Of a stretch of 64,000 bases of DNA, positions 7,415 through 16,123 are shown piece after piece. The DNA is from Alcanivorax hongdengensis A-11-3 (GTDB lineage: Bacteria; Pseudomonadota; Gammaproteobacteria; Pseudomonadales; Alcanivoracaceae). Made by a program: the position numbers and the translations under genes. Every line of letters starts with the position of its first letter. Position 1 is the stretch's first letter. Under the pieces are notes generated by a model that saw only the letters and a program-made list of their open reading frames with translations, was not told the DNA's origin and ran no database searches. The DNA is taken from the NCBI RefSeq assembly GCF_000300995.1, contig NZ_AMRJ01000002.1, forward strand, positions 186,001 through 250,000, read 5' to 3'.

Positions 7415-10285
7415 ATGACTGACTTTATCCCCGGCCAGCGCTGGCTGAGCGAATCCGAGACCGAGCTGGGCCTTGGTATCATCAAGGAACTGGATTACCG
7501 GCTGGTCACAGTGGAATATCCGGCCGCGGAAGAGGAGCGCACCTATGCCAAGGGCAATGCGCCGCTGTCGCGAGTCACGTTCGACGCCGGTGACACCATT
7601 CGCACCGCCAATGACCTGGAGCTGGTGGTGGCCGAGGTCAACGAACTCAACGGCCTCAAGGTCTACATGGCTCACCCGGTGGATGATCCCGAGGACATTC
7701 AACCGGTGCCGGAAATTAACCTGGGCCACACTCTCAAGCTTAACGCCGCTCTGGATCGCCTGCTTTCCAACCAGCTGTCCTCCAATCGCTGGTTCGAATT
7801 GCGCATGGCTGCGCTTGAGGCCCACAGTCAGCAACAGCAATCCCCGATTCAGGGACTGCGCGGGCCACGCATCGATCTGATCGGCCACCAGCTTTATATT
7901 GCTGACCAGGTGGCCAACCGCTTTGCGCCGCGGGTACTGCTGGCCGACGAAGTGGGCCTGGGCAAGACCATCGAGGCGGGCCTGATCCTACACCAGCAGC
8001 TGCTTACCGGCCGCGCCAGCCGGGTACTGGTGGTGGTCCCTTCACCGCTGGTGCACCAGTGGTTTGTGGAAATGGTGCGCCGTTTCAACCTGCACTTTTC
8101 CATCTTCGACCGTGAACGCCTGAACGCCCTGCAGCCCGAGGACAACATCAAGGACATGCTGGCCGACATCATCGCCGAAGAGAAAGGCGAAGCCCCGGCT
8201 CAGAAGGACAACCCCTTCCTCAGCGAACAGCTGGTTCTGTGCAGCACGGATTTTCTCAGCGAATGTGATATCGACCAGCTGGCCGCCGCCGACTGGGATT
8301 TGATGGTAGTGGACGAAGCGCACCATCTGGAGTGGGCCCCGGACGCGCCCAGCGGGGATTACCAGCGGGTGGAAGCCATCGCCCGCCAGGCTCGCGGTTT
8401 GCTGCTGCTGACCGCCACCCCGGAACAGCTGGGACTGGAAAGCCACTATGCCCGCCTGCGGCTGCTGGACCCGGACCGTTACCCGAGCCTGGCCGCCTTC
8501 CGTGAAGAACAGGCCCAGTACCAGCATATCGCCACCCTGGCCGGCCAGCTGCATGACCAGCCCAACTGGGATGACGCCCTGAAGGCAGAAACCGCCGCAC
8601 TGCTGCCGGAAATGACCATCGAGGAAAGCCAGCGCGAGGCCATTCTCAAGGAACTGCTGGACCGCTCCGGCCCCGGCCGGGTGATGTTCCGCAACAGCCG
8701 CCACAACATCGCCGGCTTCCCGGCCCGCCATGTTCACGGCGTACCGCTGGCGTTGCCGGCGGACTATGACTACGGCGACGACGAAGGACTGGACAGCCAC
8801 CTGCACCCGGAAACGCTCTACCATGACGACCGCTGGTGCAGCCTGGATCCACGGGTCAGCTGGCTGGAGCAGTTCTTCAAGCAACACCGCCACGAGAAGG
8901 TGCTGGTGATCTGCGCCAGCCGCCATACCGCCACCGACCTGCATGCCCACTGCAACTACAAGCTGGGCATGAACGTGGCCATGTTCCATGAAGACATGGA
9001 CCTGATCGAACGGGACCGGGCCGCCGCCTTCTTCGCCGACGAGGTGGACGGCGCCCAGGCGCTGATCTGTTCGGAAATCGGCTCCGAGGGCCGCAACTTC
9101 CAGTTTGCCCATCACCTGGTGCTGCTGGACCTGCCGCTCAACCCGGATCTGCTGGAGCAACGCATCGGTCGCCTGGATCGTATCGGCCAGACCGAGGATA
9201 TCCAGATACACGTGCCCCATTTCCAGCAGCATGCCCAGGGCGTGCTGTTTGCCTGGTACCACCAGGGCATGAATGCCTTCGAACACACCAATCCGGCCGG
9301 CCACGACATCTATCTGCGCACCCGCGAGGCGCTGGAAGACGCCCTGGCCCATCCGCAGGATGCCGACAAGCTGGCCACCCTGGTGGAACAGACCCGGGCC
9401 ATCACCGGTGAACTGCACACCCTGCTGGAAACCGGCCGTGACCGCCTGCTGGAGCTGAGCTCCTTCAATGCTGCCCGGGCCGAACAGCTGCGCGAACAAC
9501 TGGACGACGCCGACTGGCACAGCCCACTGCCCTTCATGCAGCGCCTGTTTGACCGTTACGGCGTGGACCAGGAAGAGCACTCCGACACCGCGGTGATACC
9601 CAAGCCCGGCCCGCACATGCGCGATGCCTTCCCCGGCCTGCCCGAGGAAGGCATCACCATGACCGATGACCGCGTCACCGCCCTGGCCCGCGATGACATG
9701 CAGTTCCTCACCTGGGAACATCCCATGGTCACCGGCGGCCTGGAAATGGTGCTGGGCGAGAACCGTGGCAAGGCCGCGGTAAGCTTGCTCAAGAACCCCA
9801 AGATCAAGGCCGGCACCCTGCTCATCGAAGCCATCTATACCATTGAGGCGGTGGCGCCGAAGCATTTGCAGGTGGACCGCTTTCTGCCCACCACGGTGAT
9901 TCGCCATCTGCTGGATGCCAACGGCAAGGACATCAGCCGGGCCATCAGCCACGACGGCCTGTGCCAGCAATGCCACAAGATGGACAAGGCTCTCAGCCGC
10001 AAGATTGTCGCAAGCCAGAAACCGCTGCTGGAGACACTGCTGAAAAACGATGAAGCCCAGGCCAGCCAGGCCGCCGAGGCGGTGATCGATGACGCGCGCC
10101 AGGCCATGCGCGCCGAACAGGACCACGAACTGGCTCGCCTCAAGGCCCTGCAGGCAAAGAACCCGGCTGTCCGTGACGAGGAAATTGCCGCCCTGCAGGC
10201 GCAGACCGATGCACTGGAAAAAGTGCTGGCCGAGGCCCGTTGTCAGCTCAACGCCGTGCGTGTCATCGTGGCAGGAGGCGAATAA
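7415..10285 (+). CDS. rapA: RNA polymerase-associated ATPase RapA
   Basis: The 956-aa protein matches RapA/HepA, the Swi2/Snf2-type ATPase that binds RNA polymerase core and helps recycle it after transcription. Length fits the family. Visible features are an N-terminal Tudor-like region (MTDFIPGQRWLSESETELGLG), Walker A GLGKT at about 181-185, DEAH at about 300-303, LLLTATP, and the second RecA lobe with CSEIGSEGRNFQFAHHLVLLDLPLNPDLLEQRIGRLDRIGQ split across motifs V-VI. The promoter is at 7354-7382. The stop codon TAA shares one base with the next ATG (TAATG), suggesting translational coupling with the esterase gene. Confidence 0.95.
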   Translation: MTDFIPGQRWLSESETELGLGIIKELDYRLVTVEYPAAEEERTYAKGNAPLSRVTFDAGDTIRTANDLELVVAEVNELNGLKVYMAHPVDDPEDIQPVPEINLGHTLKLNAALDRLLSNQLSSNRWFELRMAALEAHSQQQQSPIQGLRGPRIDLIGHQLYIADQVANRFAPRVLLADEVGLGKTIEAGLILHQQLLTGRASRVLVVVPSPLVHQWFVEMVRRFNLHFSIFDRERLNALQPEDNIKDMLADIIAEEKGEAPAQKDNPFLSEQLVLCSTDFLSECDIDQLAAADWDLMVVDEAHHLEWAPDAPSGDYQRVEAIARQARGLLLLTATPEQLGLESHYARLRLLDPDRYPSLAAFREEQAQYQHIATLAGQLHDQPNWDDALKAETAALLPEMTIEESQREAILKELLDRSGPGRVMFRNSRHNIAGFPARHVHGVPLALPADYDYGDDEGLDSHLHPETLYHDDRWCSLDPRVSWLEQFFKQHRHEKVLVICASRHTATDLHAHCNYKLGMNVAMFHEDMDLIERDRAAAFFADEVDGAQALICSEIGSEGRNFQFAHHLVLLDLPLNPDLLEQRIGRLDRIGQTEDIQIHVPHFQQHAQGVLFAWYHQGMNAFEHTNPAGHDIYLRTREALEDALAHPQDADKLATLVEQTRAITGELHTLLETGRDRLLELSSFNAARAEQLREQLDDADWHSPLPFMQRLFDRYGVDQEEHSDTAVIPKPGPHMRDAFPGLPEEGITMTDDRVTALARDDMQFLTWEHPMVTGGLEMVLGENRGKAAVSLLKNPKIKAGTLLIEAIYTIEAVAPKHLQVDRFLPTTVIRHLLDANGKDISRAISHDGLCQQCHKMDKALSRKIVASQKPLLETLLKNDEAQASQAAEAVIDDARQAMRAEQDHELARLKALQAKNPAVRDEEIAALQAQTDALEKVLAEARCQLNAVRVIVAGGE

Positions 10286-10947
10286 TGGACGAGCTGTTGC
10301 CCCGTATCGAAATCGAGCCGGCCAACCCGGCCACGGCCAGCGTCATCTGGCTGCATGGCCTGGGCGCGGATGGCCACGATTTCGAACCAATCGTGCCGGA
10401 ACTGCAGCTGCCCGCCGAGCTGGCGGTGCGCTTCATTTTCCCCCACGCCCCGCAGATACCCGTGACTGTCAATGGCGGCCATGTCATGCCCGCCTGGTAT
10501 GACATTCTGGCCATGGATGTGGAACGGACCGTGGACGTGGCCGGGCTGGAGGCATCCTCACAGGCGGTTGGCACACTGGTCGAACGGGAAATCGAACGCG
10601 GCATCCCCGCCCATCGCATCATATTGGCCGGCTTCTCCCAGGGCGGCGCCGTGGCCTACCACACGGCCCTGCAGTGGCCCGAGCGGTTGGCCGGACTGAT
10701 GGCCCTGTCCACCTATCTGGCCACCGGCGATCGTCTGCAACTGGCCGACGCCAACCGGGATCTGCCGATTCTGGTCTGCCATGGCAGCCATGACCCGGTG
10801 GTGCCGGAAAGCCTGGGCCGTCAGGCCGTCGCCACCCTGCAGGCACAGGGCTATCAGCCGGACTATCATCACTACCCCATGGAACACGCGGTCTGCCTGG
10901 AAGAAATCCGTCAGATCAGCCAGTGGCTGCAATCGGTATTGCAATAA
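10285..10947 (+). CDS. Alpha/beta hydrolase, carboxylesterase/phospholipase family
   Basis: This 220-aa serine hydrolase resembles Pseudomonas carboxylesterase II and E. coli YpfH. The nucleophile elbow is GFSQGG; an oxyanion-side motif is IWLHGLGADGHDF; the acid is in CHGSHDPVVP; the histidine is in HHYPMEHAV. All members of the catalytic triad therefore appear intact. There is no signal peptide, so the enzyme is probably cytoplasmic. An upstream extension of the frame exists, but ATG 10285 is used because it follows AGGAGG and overlaps the rapA stop. Natural substrates are short acyl esters in the family; the specific one is unknown. Confidence 0.87.
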   Translation: MDELLPRIEIEPANPATASVIWLHGLGADGHDFEPIVPELQLPAELAVRFIFPHAPQIPVTVNGGHVMPAWYDILAMDVERTVDVAGLEASSQAVGTLVEREIERGIPAHRIILAGFSQGGAVAYHTALQWPERLAGLMALSTYLATGDRLQLADANRDLPILVCHGSHDPVVPESLGRQAVATLQAQGYQPDYHHYPMEHAVCLEEIRQISQWLQSVLQ

Positions 10948-11033
10948 CCGATTTGCCCTCCATCACAGTGTGCAGGGATTTCACAATTGCTGCGCACTGT
11001 TTGCACATTGTGCTCCTAGCCTGACGCCATGAA

Positions 11034-11047
11034 GGTGCGATCGCACC
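11034..11047. repeat. 14-bp perfect palindrome upstream of the RcnB-like gene
   Basis: GGTGCGATCGCACC is a perfect palindrome 16 nt before ATG 11064. It contains the octamer GCGATCGC. It could be an operator or a short hairpin in the leader; nothing in the sequence decides. Confidence 0.4.
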
Positions 11048-11063
11048 GTCACTGGAGCAGAAC

Positions 11064-11477
11064 ATGAACACAATCGCATTCAAGCCGCTCATTCTTGCCA
11101 GCTTGCTGCTGGCAGCCCCGGCCATGACCCTGGCCGATCCGCCTTCCTGGGCGCATAACGGCGGCCATCACGGTAACCAAAAGGAATACCGCAACGGACA
11201 TGACCGGGGGCGGGATAATGGCGGTAATCACCACTGGCACCACAACGACCGCCACCATGAAAGACGGGTCGTCCATGTTAAGCCGTTGGCCGTGAACTGG
11301 TATCAGCATGCCTATGTGGGCCAGCGGTTACCCGTGGAAATCGACAACCATAACTACCGCTTGCCGCGCCATGCCCGTATTCACCATCTGAACAGCGGCG
11401 TCACCGAGCTGGTGGTGGCCGATCAGATTATCCGCATCCTGGATGCCACCCAGACCATCATCGCCGTCAGCCGCTAG
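11064..11477 (+). CDS. Histidine-rich periplasmic RcnB-like protein
   Basis: The 137-aa protein has a signal peptide (FKPLILASLLLAAPAMTLA, cleavage before DPPSW), a histidine/asparagine/arginine-rich middle (HHWHHNDRHHERR) and a C-terminal module (YVGQRLPVEIDNHNYRLP ... LVVADQIIRILDATQTIIAV) that resembles the RcnB family. RcnB proteins modulate nickel/cobalt homeostasis in the periplasm; the histidine cluster here suggests divalent-metal binding, but the substrate is not established. It stands alone between the esterase and the convergent cox operon. A hairpin at 11498-11517 separates it from coxC. Confidence 0.6.
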   Translation: MNTIAFKPLILASLLLAAPAMTLADPPSWAHNGGHHGNQKEYRNGHDRGRDNGGNHHWHHNDRHHERRVVHVKPLAVNWYQHAYVGQRLPVEIDNHNYRLPRHARIHHLNSGVTELVVADQIIRILDATQTIIAVSR

Positions 11478-11493
11478 GGATAGCCCCGGAATG

Positions 11494-11517
11494 AAAAAAG
11501 GCGCCACCAGGCGCCTT
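11494..11517 (-). terminator. Intrinsic terminator of the cox operon
   Basis: An 8-bp stem AAGGCGCC/GGCGCCTT with loop ACCA lies at 11498-11517. On the minus strand it is followed by six T residues, so it terminates the coxBAC transcript. It may also act weakly on the plus strand for the RcnB-like gene. Confidence 0.85.
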
Positions 11518-11549
11518 CACTCTTTCGGTTTGCGTTACCGCTCTCCGCT

Positions 11550-12434
11550 CTACAACCAGTAAACGCAGACGAACAGGAACAGCCAGACCACATCCACAAA
11601 GTGCCAGTACCAGGCACTGGCTTCCCAGGCAAAACAGTTATCGGCGCTGAAGTGACCCCGAATCACACGTGTCAGGGTAATGATCAGAAAGATCGTGCCG
11701 ATGGTCACATGGGCCCCGTGGAAGCCGGTCAGCATGAAGAACAGGCTGCCGTAGATACCCGCATGCAGGGTCAGCCCCATCTCCGTGTAGGCGTGGTGAT
11801 ACTCCACCGCCTGCAGACTCAAAAAGGAAATGCCCAGCAGCACGGTCAGAAACTGGAAAAAAATCAGCCGACCCCGCTTTCCCTCTATCAAGGCATGGTG
11901 ACCGATGGTCAACGTCACGGAGCTGGTCAACAACACGGCGGTATTCAACGCCGGCAGCCCCCAGGCTTCCATGGCCTGGGTGGCCCGGCCATCCGGGGTC
12001 ATCACCAGCGGCCACATGGACTGGAAGTTGGGCCATAACAGCTCATGGGTCATGGCGTTGTTACCGGCCCCGCCCAGCCAGGGCACGATCAACCAGCGGG
12101 TATAGAACAGGGCGCCGAAGAAGGCGCCGAAGAACATCACCTCGGAGAAGATGAACCACATCATGCCCTGCCGGTAGGATCCGCCCAATACCCGGTTGTG
12201 CAGCCCACCCACGGACTCGCGAATGGTATCGCGCCACCACAGGGTCACCGTGACCAGCAAAATGGCCAGGCCGGCCATGAACACGAACTTGCCCCAGGCA
12301 CCGGGGTAACTGTCCGGGTTAAAGCTCTGATGGATGAATTCGGCGGCCCCGAAGGCGGTGGTAAACAGCCCCACCGACGCCACCACTGGCCAGGGGCTGC
12401 CATGTTCGGGAATGTAGTACTTGTCAGTCGCCAT
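11550..12434 (-). CDS. coxC: Cytochrome c oxidase subunit III
   Basis: This 294-aa inner-membrane protein matches subunit III of heme-copper oxidases: seven predicted hydrophobic segments, an early YYIPEHGSPWPVVAS block, FWRDTIRES-like loop, FIFSEVMFFGAFFGALFY, the quinol/cytochrome-oxidase typical LTIGHHALI, and the HFVDVVWLFLFVCVYWL C-terminus. Its ATG follows AGGAG. It is the last gene of coxB-coxA-coxC; in Pseudomonas the COX11 gene normally lies between coxA and coxC, but here only 130 bp separate them. Transcription ends at the hairpin at 11498-11517. Confidence 0.95.
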   Translation of the reverse strand: MATDKYYIPEHGSPWPVVASVGLFTTAFGAAEFIHQSFNPDSYPGAWGKFVFMAGLAILLVTVTLWWRDTIRESVGGLHNRVLGGSYRQGMMWFIFSEVMFFGAFFGALFYTRWLIVPWLGGAGNNAMTHELLWPNFQSMWPLVMTPDGRATQAMEAWGLPALNTAVLLTSSVTLTIGHHALIEGKRGRLIFFQFLTVLLGISFLSLQAVEYHHAYTEMGLTLHAGIYGSLFFMLTGFHGAHVTIGTIFLIITLTRVIRGHFSADNCFAWEASAWYWHFVDVVWLFLFVCVYWL

Positions 12435-12447
12435 GCTCGCGTCTCCT

Positions 12448-12550
12448 GTAGCAGGCCTTTGGCCCCGGCTCTACGTTCGAGTCGCTTTGTCACTACCCTT
12501 ACAGGCAACTGCGTGACCTGCGTCCTTGCCCGCCGGGCAACCCGGCGGGC
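12448..12550. other. Two hairpins in the coxA-coxC gap
   Basis: In the 130-bp gap, GCCCGCCGGG (12528-12537) and CCCGGCGGGC (12541-12550) form a perfect 10-bp stem with a CAA loop just after the coxA stop. There is no T-run on the minus strand, so it is more likely an mRNA-stabilising or attenuating hairpin than a full terminator. A weaker palindrome GTAG...CTAC at 12448-12474 recalls a degenerate REP arm. Confidence 0.5.
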
Positions 12551-12564
12551 TTGTTGTGTTGTGG

Positions 12565-14172
12565 TTACTTGATCAGCGGCGGTGTTTCATGGGTGTGGAA
12601 GGGCGCCGGCGAAGGCACTTCCCATTCCAGCCCGTCCGCGGCGCCCCAGGGATTGGCCGGCGCCTTTTCGCCTTTCTTCATTGCGCAACGCACTGCCACG
12701 GCCACAAACAGCAGCTGGGACAGGCCAAACCAGAAACCACCGATGGAAATCCAGAAGTTGTAGTCCGCGAACTGCAGGGCATAGTCCGCGTAACGGCGCG
12801 GCATGCCCGCCAGCCCCACGAAGTGCATGGGGAAAAACAGCAGGTTGGCGGAAATCAGCGAGCTCCAGAAATGCAGCTCCCCAAGCAGCTTGCTGGGCAT
12901 CACCCCGGACCACTTGGGCAGCCAGTAATAGGCGGCGGCAAAAATGGAGAAGATGGCACCGGTGACCAGCACATAGTGGAAATGGGCCACCACGAAGTAG
13001 GTATCGTGGTACTGGAAGTCCACCGGCGTGATGGCCAGCATCAGGCCGGACAGGCCGCCACAGGTAAACAGCACCACAAAGGCAATGGCCCACTTCATCG
13101 GCAGCTCGAAGGTCAGCGAGCCTCGCCACATGGTCGCCACCCAGTTGAATACCTTCACGCCGGTGGGCACCGAAATCAGCATGGTCATGTACATGAAGAA
13201 CAGGGTGCCCGCCAGCGGCAGCCCCACGGTGAACATGTGGTGGGCCCAGACCACGAAACTCAGCAACGCAATGGAGGCGGTGGCATAAACCATGGACGCA
13301 TAGCCGAACAGGGGCTTGCGGGAAAAGGTGGGCAGAATCGCCGAGACAATACCGAAGCTTGGCAGAATCATGATGTACACCTCCGGATGCCCGAAGAACC
13401 AGAACACATGCTGGAACAGCACCGGATCACCGCCGCCGGCGGCATCAAAGAAACTGGTGCCGAAGTGTCGGTCCATCAGCACCATGGTCACCGCCCCGGC
13501 CAGCACCGGCATCACCGCGATCAGCAGGAAGGCGGTAATCAGCCAGGTCCACACGAACAGCGGCATTTTCATCAGGGTCATGCCCGGCGCGCGCAGGTTC
13601 AGCACGGTCACGATCACATTGATGGCCCCCATAATGGAGGAAATCCCCATCATGTGAACCGAGAACACGAACAGGTCAGTGGAGTCGGGCCCGTAGGTGG
13701 TGGACAGCGGCGCATAGAAGGTCCAGCCGAAGTCCGGCGCCGCCGGGTGCCCGGGGGCAAAGGCACTCATCAAAACCGAGCCGATCAGCAGCGTAAAGGC
13801 AAAGGGCAGAATCCAGAACGACCAGTTGTTCATCCTCGGCAGGGCCATGTCCGGTGCCCCCACCATCAACGGGATCATCCAGTTGGCCAGCCCGACAAAG
13901 GCCGGCATTACCGCCCCAAACACCATGACCAGGCCGTGCACCGTGGTCATCTGGTTGAAGAATTCCGGGTCCACGAACTGCATGCCCGGTTCCAGCAGTT
14001 CCGCGCGGATCACCATGGCCATGAAGCCGCCAGTCATGAACATGGCAAAGCTGAACCACAGGTACATGGTGCCGATATCTTTGTGGTTGGTACTGAACAG
14101 CCAGCGCTTCAGGCCGGAAGGCGCATGGTGATGGTCATGGTGAGCATCATGGGTTGCCGTGGCAGTGGTCAT
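12565..14172 (-). CDS. coxA: Cytochrome c oxidase subunit I
   Basis: This 535-aa protein is the catalytic subunit that holds heme a, heme a3 and CuB and pumps protons. Seen in sequence: twelve hydrophobic segments, the HPEVY motif with the CuB histidine and cross-linked tyrosine, the VWAHHMFTVG histidine pair, the K-channel region FNWVATMWRGS, and HFHYVLVTGA bearing heme ligands. An in-frame GTG lies one codon earlier, but ATG 14172 sits behind GGGAGGGGAG. It is 14 nt downstream of coxB, so the two are co-transcribed. Subunit I needs a CuB insertion factor (COX11/CtaG), whose gene is not found in this locus. Confidence 0.97.
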   Translation of the reverse strand: MTTATATHDAHHDHHHAPSGLKRWLFSTNHKDIGTMYLWFSFAMFMTGGFMAMVIRAELLEPGMQFVDPEFFNQMTTVHGLVMVFGAVMPAFVGLANWMIPLMVGAPDMALPRMNNWSFWILPFAFTLLIGSVLMSAFAPGHPAAPDFGWTFYAPLSTTYGPDSTDLFVFSVHMMGISSIMGAINVIVTVLNLRAPGMTLMKMPLFVWTWLITAFLLIAVMPVLAGAVTMVLMDRHFGTSFFDAAGGGDPVLFQHVFWFFGHPEVYIMILPSFGIVSAILPTFSRKPLFGYASMVYATASIALLSFVVWAHHMFTVGLPLAGTLFFMYMTMLISVPTGVKVFNWVATMWRGSLTFELPMKWAIAFVVLFTCGGLSGLMLAITPVDFQYHDTYFVVAHFHYVLVTGAIFSIFAAAYYWLPKWSGVMPSKLLGELHFWSSLISANLLFFPMHFVGLAGMPRRYADYALQFADYNFWISIGGFWFGLSQLLFVAVAVRCAMKKGEKAPANPWGAADGLEWEVPSPAPFHTHETPPLIK

Positions 14173-14186
14173 CACTCTCCCCTCCC

Positions 14187-15401
14187 TTACTGGCTTTCGT
14201 GGTCGTTGACGTCAGCGGGTTGAACCAGATCGCCGCTGTCGTTACCAAAGGCATTACGCTCGTAGGTCACCACTGCCGCGATATCCCGCGGCGAAAGCTG
14301 GGCCTTGAAGGACGGCATGGCATTGCGGCCGTTGATCAGCGTGTCGATATGCTCGGGCAGGTGTTTTGCGTCGGTCATGAACTCGCTGCCAGCGAACTTG
14401 AGGCCGATACCCCCCTCACCGTTATTGCCGTGGCAGAGTGCGCAGTTGGCCTTGTAGACACCTTCACCGGCATCCATGGCTTCCTTGAGATCCGCGAACG
14501 GTGTCAGATCCGGCGCTGCGGCGGCCTTGGCTTTTTCGTCGGCCAGCCAGGTATCGAACTTGTCCTGGCTGACCACCTTCACCTCAATGGGCATGAAGGC
14601 ATGGCCCTTGCCACACAGTTCGGTGCACTGGCCGTAATAGGTGTCTTCCTTGCCTTCGGGAATCTTGGCCCACATCTCGTTGACGTAGCCGGGAATGGCG
14701 TCCTTCTTGCCACCGAAATCCGGCACCCAGAAGGAATGGATCACATCATCGGAGGTAATCAGAAAGCGCACCTTGATGCCCGATGGCAGCACCAGCGGTT
14801 TGTCCACCTCCAGGTTGTAGTTGTGGTCTTTCTTTGGTGCCGGCTGGCCGCCCCGGTCACTGGCTGTGCCATAGGGAAACAGGCCGGCGGAAAAGACTGG
14901 CGTTTCCCGCTGTTCCACCGGTGTGGCGATATTGGAGTAGAACGACAGGTTGACCTGGTTGTCGTCCTTGTAGGTCAGGTACTCATAGTTCCATTTCCAG
15001 CGCGAACCGGTGACCTTCACCGTCAGTTCGGAGCCGGAGCTGTCCTCCAGCTGAAACAGCACCAGGGTGGCAGGCACCGCCATGGCAATCAGAATAATGA
15101 AGGGAACAATGGTCCACAGCAGTTCCAGAACGATGTTCTCGTGGAAGGTGGACGGGTTGGGACGACGGGAGCGGCGATGGCGGATCATCGCGACCAGGAT
15201 CAGCCCGAAGACCAGCAGGCCGATGGCGGTAACGATCCAGAGGATGGTGGTGTGCAGGTCGTGCACTTCCTGACTGACCTGGGTAACGCCCGGACGCAGG
15301 TCCAGATCGGAACGCGTGGCCCAGTCACTGGCATTTGCCGTTGTCGCCATGATCACCGACAACAGCCCCGCAGCCCTGCGGTACAACGGAGTTAACTGCA
15401 T
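14187..15401 (-). CDS. coxB: Cytochrome c oxidase subunit II fused to cytochrome c
   Basis: The 404-aa protein carries an N-terminal signal/anchor, two membrane helices (ILWIVTAIGLLVFGLILVAMI and LLWTIVPFIILIAMAVPATLV), a periplasmic cupredoxin domain with the CuA site (YGQCTELCGKGHAFM plus HSFW), and a C-terminal c-type heme domain with CALCH near residue 317. It accepts electrons from soluble cytochrome c and passes them to CuA, so the enzyme is of the caa3 type. The open frame reaches 15437, but ATG 15401 is chosen because AAGGAG lies 9 nt upstream. It is the first gene of the operon. Confidence 0.95.
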   Translation of the reverse strand: MQLTPLYRRAAGLLSVIMATTANASDWATRSDLDLRPGVTQVSQEVHDLHTTILWIVTAIGLLVFGLILVAMIRHRRSRRPNPSTFHENIVLELLWTIVPFIILIAMAVPATLVLFQLEDSSGSELTVKVTGSRWKWNYEYLTYKDDNQVNLSFYSNIATPVEQRETPVFSAGLFPYGTASDRGGQPAPKKDHNYNLEVDKPLVLPSGIKVRFLITSDDVIHSFWVPDFGGKKDAIPGYVNEMWAKIPEGKEDTYYGQCTELCGKGHAFMPIEVKVVSQDKFDTWLADEKAKAAAAPDLTPFADLKEAMDAGEGVYKANCALCHGNNGEGGIGLKFAGSEFMTDAKHLPEHIDTLINGRNAMPSFKAQLSPRDIAAVVTYERNAFGNDSGDLVQPADVNDHESQ

Positions 15402-15764
15402 ATGCGTTTGCTCCTTGTTTTTATGGTGCGATCCCAATCCACGAGCACACCTGTTCTTGTACTGTCGCTCCGTCGCCCGGAACCTGAGTATCAGGGTATC
15501 ATCGGGTCTCCCCCAAGAACGAAGACAGTCAGCGATGCTGACGTCCCATCAGGCAAACCACCGTGCAGACAGACACCCCGGGCGTTGGCCCGCCCCGGTC
15601 CGGGCAGGCTGCGCCGCTACACATTGGAAATAACTCTAGACCAGTCAATTGGTTAAAGTCCAGCCAGTTGAGACCGCCCGGTCACCGCCACGACACTGGC
15701 ATCACAAAAGCGCAAATATGGTAGACTTCGCTCCCCCCTACGGCACGCGTTCACAGGCCCGCGA
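15402..15764. other. Divergent intergenic region upstream of coxB and DUF1820 gene
   Basis: These 363 bp hold no credible gene; the short plus-strand frame starting at 15402 has no ribosome-binding site or recognisable protein. A TTGACT on the minus strand near 15648 could be a -35 for coxB, but no good -10 is paired with it, and TATGGT at 15717-15722 is a weak -10 candidate for the DUF1820 gene. Confidence 0.5.
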
Positions 15765-16097
15765 ATGTCCAAGCCCCGCCAGATCTACAAAGTGATTTTT
15801 CTCAATAACGGCAAGGTCTACGAGCTGTATGCCAGCCATATCTACCAGAGCGAGTTGTACGGTTTTATCGAGGTGGAGGCCTTCCTGTTCGGAGAACGGG
15901 CCCAGATGGTGGTCGACCCGTCCGAGGAAAGGCTCAAGAATGAATTCGCCGGGGTACAGCGCTCCTTTATCCCCCTGCATGCGGTGATCCGCATCGACGA
16001 GGTGGAAAAGGAAGGTATCAGCAAGATCAGCGAAGCCGGCGGCTCCAATGTATCGGCCTTTCCCATGCCCCTGGGGCCGGGCGGAAAAAAAAGTTAG
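15765..16097 (+). CDS. DUF1820 family protein
   Basis: The 110-aa cytoplasmic protein is a clear DUF1820 member: YKVIFLNNGKVYELYASHIYQSELYGF, EVEAFLFGERAQMVVDPSEERLKNEF and SFIPLHAVIRIDEVEKEGI appear in the order typical of the family, and the length fits. Family function is unknown; members are small proteins widespread in gammaproteobacteria. The gene stands alone between coxB (divergent) and the inverted-repeat element, and its stop codon is inside the left arm of a strong hairpin. Confidence 0.9.
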   Translation: MSKPRQIYKVIFLNNGKVYELYASHIYQSELYGFIEVEAFLFGERAQMVVDPSEERLKNEFAGVQRSFIPLHAVIRIDEVEKEGISKISEAGGSNVSAFPMPLGPGGKKS

Positions 16098-16120
16098 TGG
16101 CCGGAAAATCCCGGCCACTA
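16095..16120 (+). terminator. Hairpin overlapping the DUF1820 stop codon
   Basis: TAGTGGCCGG and CCGGCCACTA form a perfect 10-bp stem around loop AAAATC; the TAG of the stem is the stop codon. No T-run follows, so termination may be Rho-assisted, or the hairpin may protect the 3' end. Confidence 0.6.
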
Positions 16121-16123
16121 GCC

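Noticed and set aside
8042..10126. 694-aa minus-strand open frame
   Set aside because: It lies entirely antisense to rapA, has the low-complexity composition typical of the complement of GC-rich codons, and shows no domain; rapA is certain.
12526..14223. 565-aa plus-strand open frame rich in His, Gln and Gly
   Set aside because: It is the antisense of coxA; the composition reflects complemented hydrophobic codons, and no protein family is recognisable.
15402..15656. 84-aa plus-strand frame next to the coxB start
   Set aside because: No ribosome-binding site, arginine/proline-rich random composition, and it occupies the promoter region of coxB.
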